From: Paracoccaceae bacterium
GTDB taxonomy: Bacteria > Pseudomonadota > Alphaproteobacteria > Rhodobacterales > Rhodobacteraceae
DNA length: 7,023 bases
Assembly: GCA_027080755.1 (NCBI GenBank)
Contig: JALWQC010000174.1
Coordinates: forward strand, 1-7,023
Direction: 5' to 3'
This document shows, piece after piece, positions 6,439-7,023 of this stretch. The notes under the pieces were generated by a model. The model was not told the origin of the DNA. It worked only from the letters and a program-made list of their open reading frames with translations, and did not search any database. The position numbers were made by a program, and so were the translations under genes. Positions within the stretch are counted from its first letter, which is position 1. Each line of letters opens with the position of its first letter.

Positions 6439-7023
6439 CTATCGCTTGCGGGCAGCCACCAGAAATTCGCGATTCCCGTCCGATCCGGCAATCGGGCTGT
6501 CGCCACGGTGGGTGACCTGCCAGTTTTGCGTATCGAGAAAGCCCTCTATGTCCTGCCGGACCTGTTGCTGGGCAGCAGAATCACGCACGATTCCCCCCTT
6601 GCCGACAAGTGCGCGCCCGACCTCGAACTGCGGTTTTATCAGGGCCACCAGTGTTGCCCCCTGACGGGCAAGGGACAGGGCTGCCGGCAGGGCCTTGGTC
6701 AGGGAAATAAAGGACACGTCGGTTACAATCCAGTCCACAGCGGGGATCAGGCCGGCGGGGATTTCGCGGGCGTTTACCCCTTCTATGTTCACAACGCGGG
6801 GATCGTCGCGCAGACGCGCGTGCAACTGCCCGTGCCCGACATCCAGCGCATGGACCCTGGCCGCCCCGTTGGCCAGCAGAACCTGCGTAAACCCGCCGGT
6901 AGAGGCCCCGATATCCAGGGCCTCCACCCCTTGCGGGGACAGGTCGAAGATGCGCAAGGCATGGTCCAGTTTCAGCGCCGCGCGCGACACCCACGGGTTG
7001 GGGTTTCCGGTCAGGGACAGCGC
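6439..7023 (-). CDS. tlyA: TlyA-family ribosomal RNA 2'-O-methyltransferase, C-terminal 194 residues
   Basis: TlyA enzymes use S-adenosylmethionine to methylate the ribose of cytidines in 16S and/or 23S rRNA. The visible part reads open to the window edge, so the start and the N-terminal S4 RNA-binding domain (about 60 residues) lie outside. An internal GTG at 6990 is not the start: the upstream codons NPNPW join smoothly to VSRAALKL, which aligns with the family VSRGGLKL. In partial-protein numbering the SAM-binding motif DIGASTGG is at 37-44, VTDVSFISL at 100-108, KPQFEVGR at 130-137 and GNREFLV at 183-189. K18, D102, K130 and E186 fit the catalytic K-D-K-E tetrad of TlyA and other 2'-O-methyltransferases. 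It ends in TAG 94 bp before motB, on the same strand. The old name hemolysin A should not be read as a toxin function. Confidence 0.92.
   Translation of the reverse strand, partial: ALSLTGNPNPWVSRAALKLDHALRIFDLSPQGVEALDIGASTGGFTQVLLANGAARVHALDVGHGQLHARLRDDPRVVNIEGVNAREIPAGLIPAVDWIVTDVSFISLTKALPAALSLARQGATLVALIKPQFEVGRALVGKGGIVRDSAAQQQVRQDIEGFLDTQNWQVTHRGDSPIAGSDGNREFLVAARKR

Noticed and set aside
6439..6990. A complete 183-residue methyltransferase starting at the GTG at 6990
   Set aside because: The reading frame stays open to the window edge and the extra residues continue the TlyA alignment, so the gene is partial rather than short.
6439..7023. Hemolysin or virulence gene
   Set aside because: The hemolysin A name for TlyA is historical; the sequence shows an rRNA methyltransferase with its SAM motif and catalytic tetrad.

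Overview
This window looks like alphaproteobacterial chromosome, most likely from the Rhodobacterales (Roseobacter-type). That assignment is inference. It rests on the gene order motB-flgE-flgK-flgL-flgI, the style of the flagellar proteins, moderate-to-high GC coding sequence, and a CtrA-like box in front of the hook gene. Every gene I can support lies on the minus strand, so transcription runs from high to low coordinates. The long plus-strand open frames are shadows of these genes.

In transcription order: 7023-6439 holds the C-terminal two thirds of a TlyA-family ribosomal RNA 2'-O-methyltransferase, cut by the window edge. A 94-bp gap (6438-6345) leads to motB, the stator subunit. An 87-bp gap (5489-5403) with a good CtrA-type site leads to flgE (hook), flgK and flgL (hook-filament junction) and flgI (periplasmic P ring). 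The last four are packed with gaps of 17, 0 and 3 nt, and each Shine-Dalgarno sequence lies in, or right next to, the end of the gene before it. They are almost certainly one translationally coupled operon. After flgI comes an AT-rich 132-bp spacer (492-361) with an inverted-repeat cluster and a TetR-type palindrome. Then the first 120 codons of a thiolase of the 3-oxoadipyl-CoA thiolase group (PcaF/PaaJ) run out of the window.

Functionally the centre of the window is late flagellar assembly and torque generation. FlgI makes the bushing in the peptidoglycan layer, FlgE builds the hook, FlgK and FlgL join hook to filament, and MotB anchors the stator. The flanking genes (rRNA modification, aromatic or phenylacetate catabolism) are unrelated neighbours.

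I found no mobile element, CRISPR array, tRNA, rRNA or broken gene, and no convincing undescribed system. The points worth a second look are mostly regulatory: the TetR-type operator at the thiolase, two CtrA-like boxes at nearly equal distances from the motB and flgE starts, a hairpin over the motB ribosome-binding region, the repeat cluster after flgI, a C8 tract inside flgE, and a mature FlgI without cysteines.
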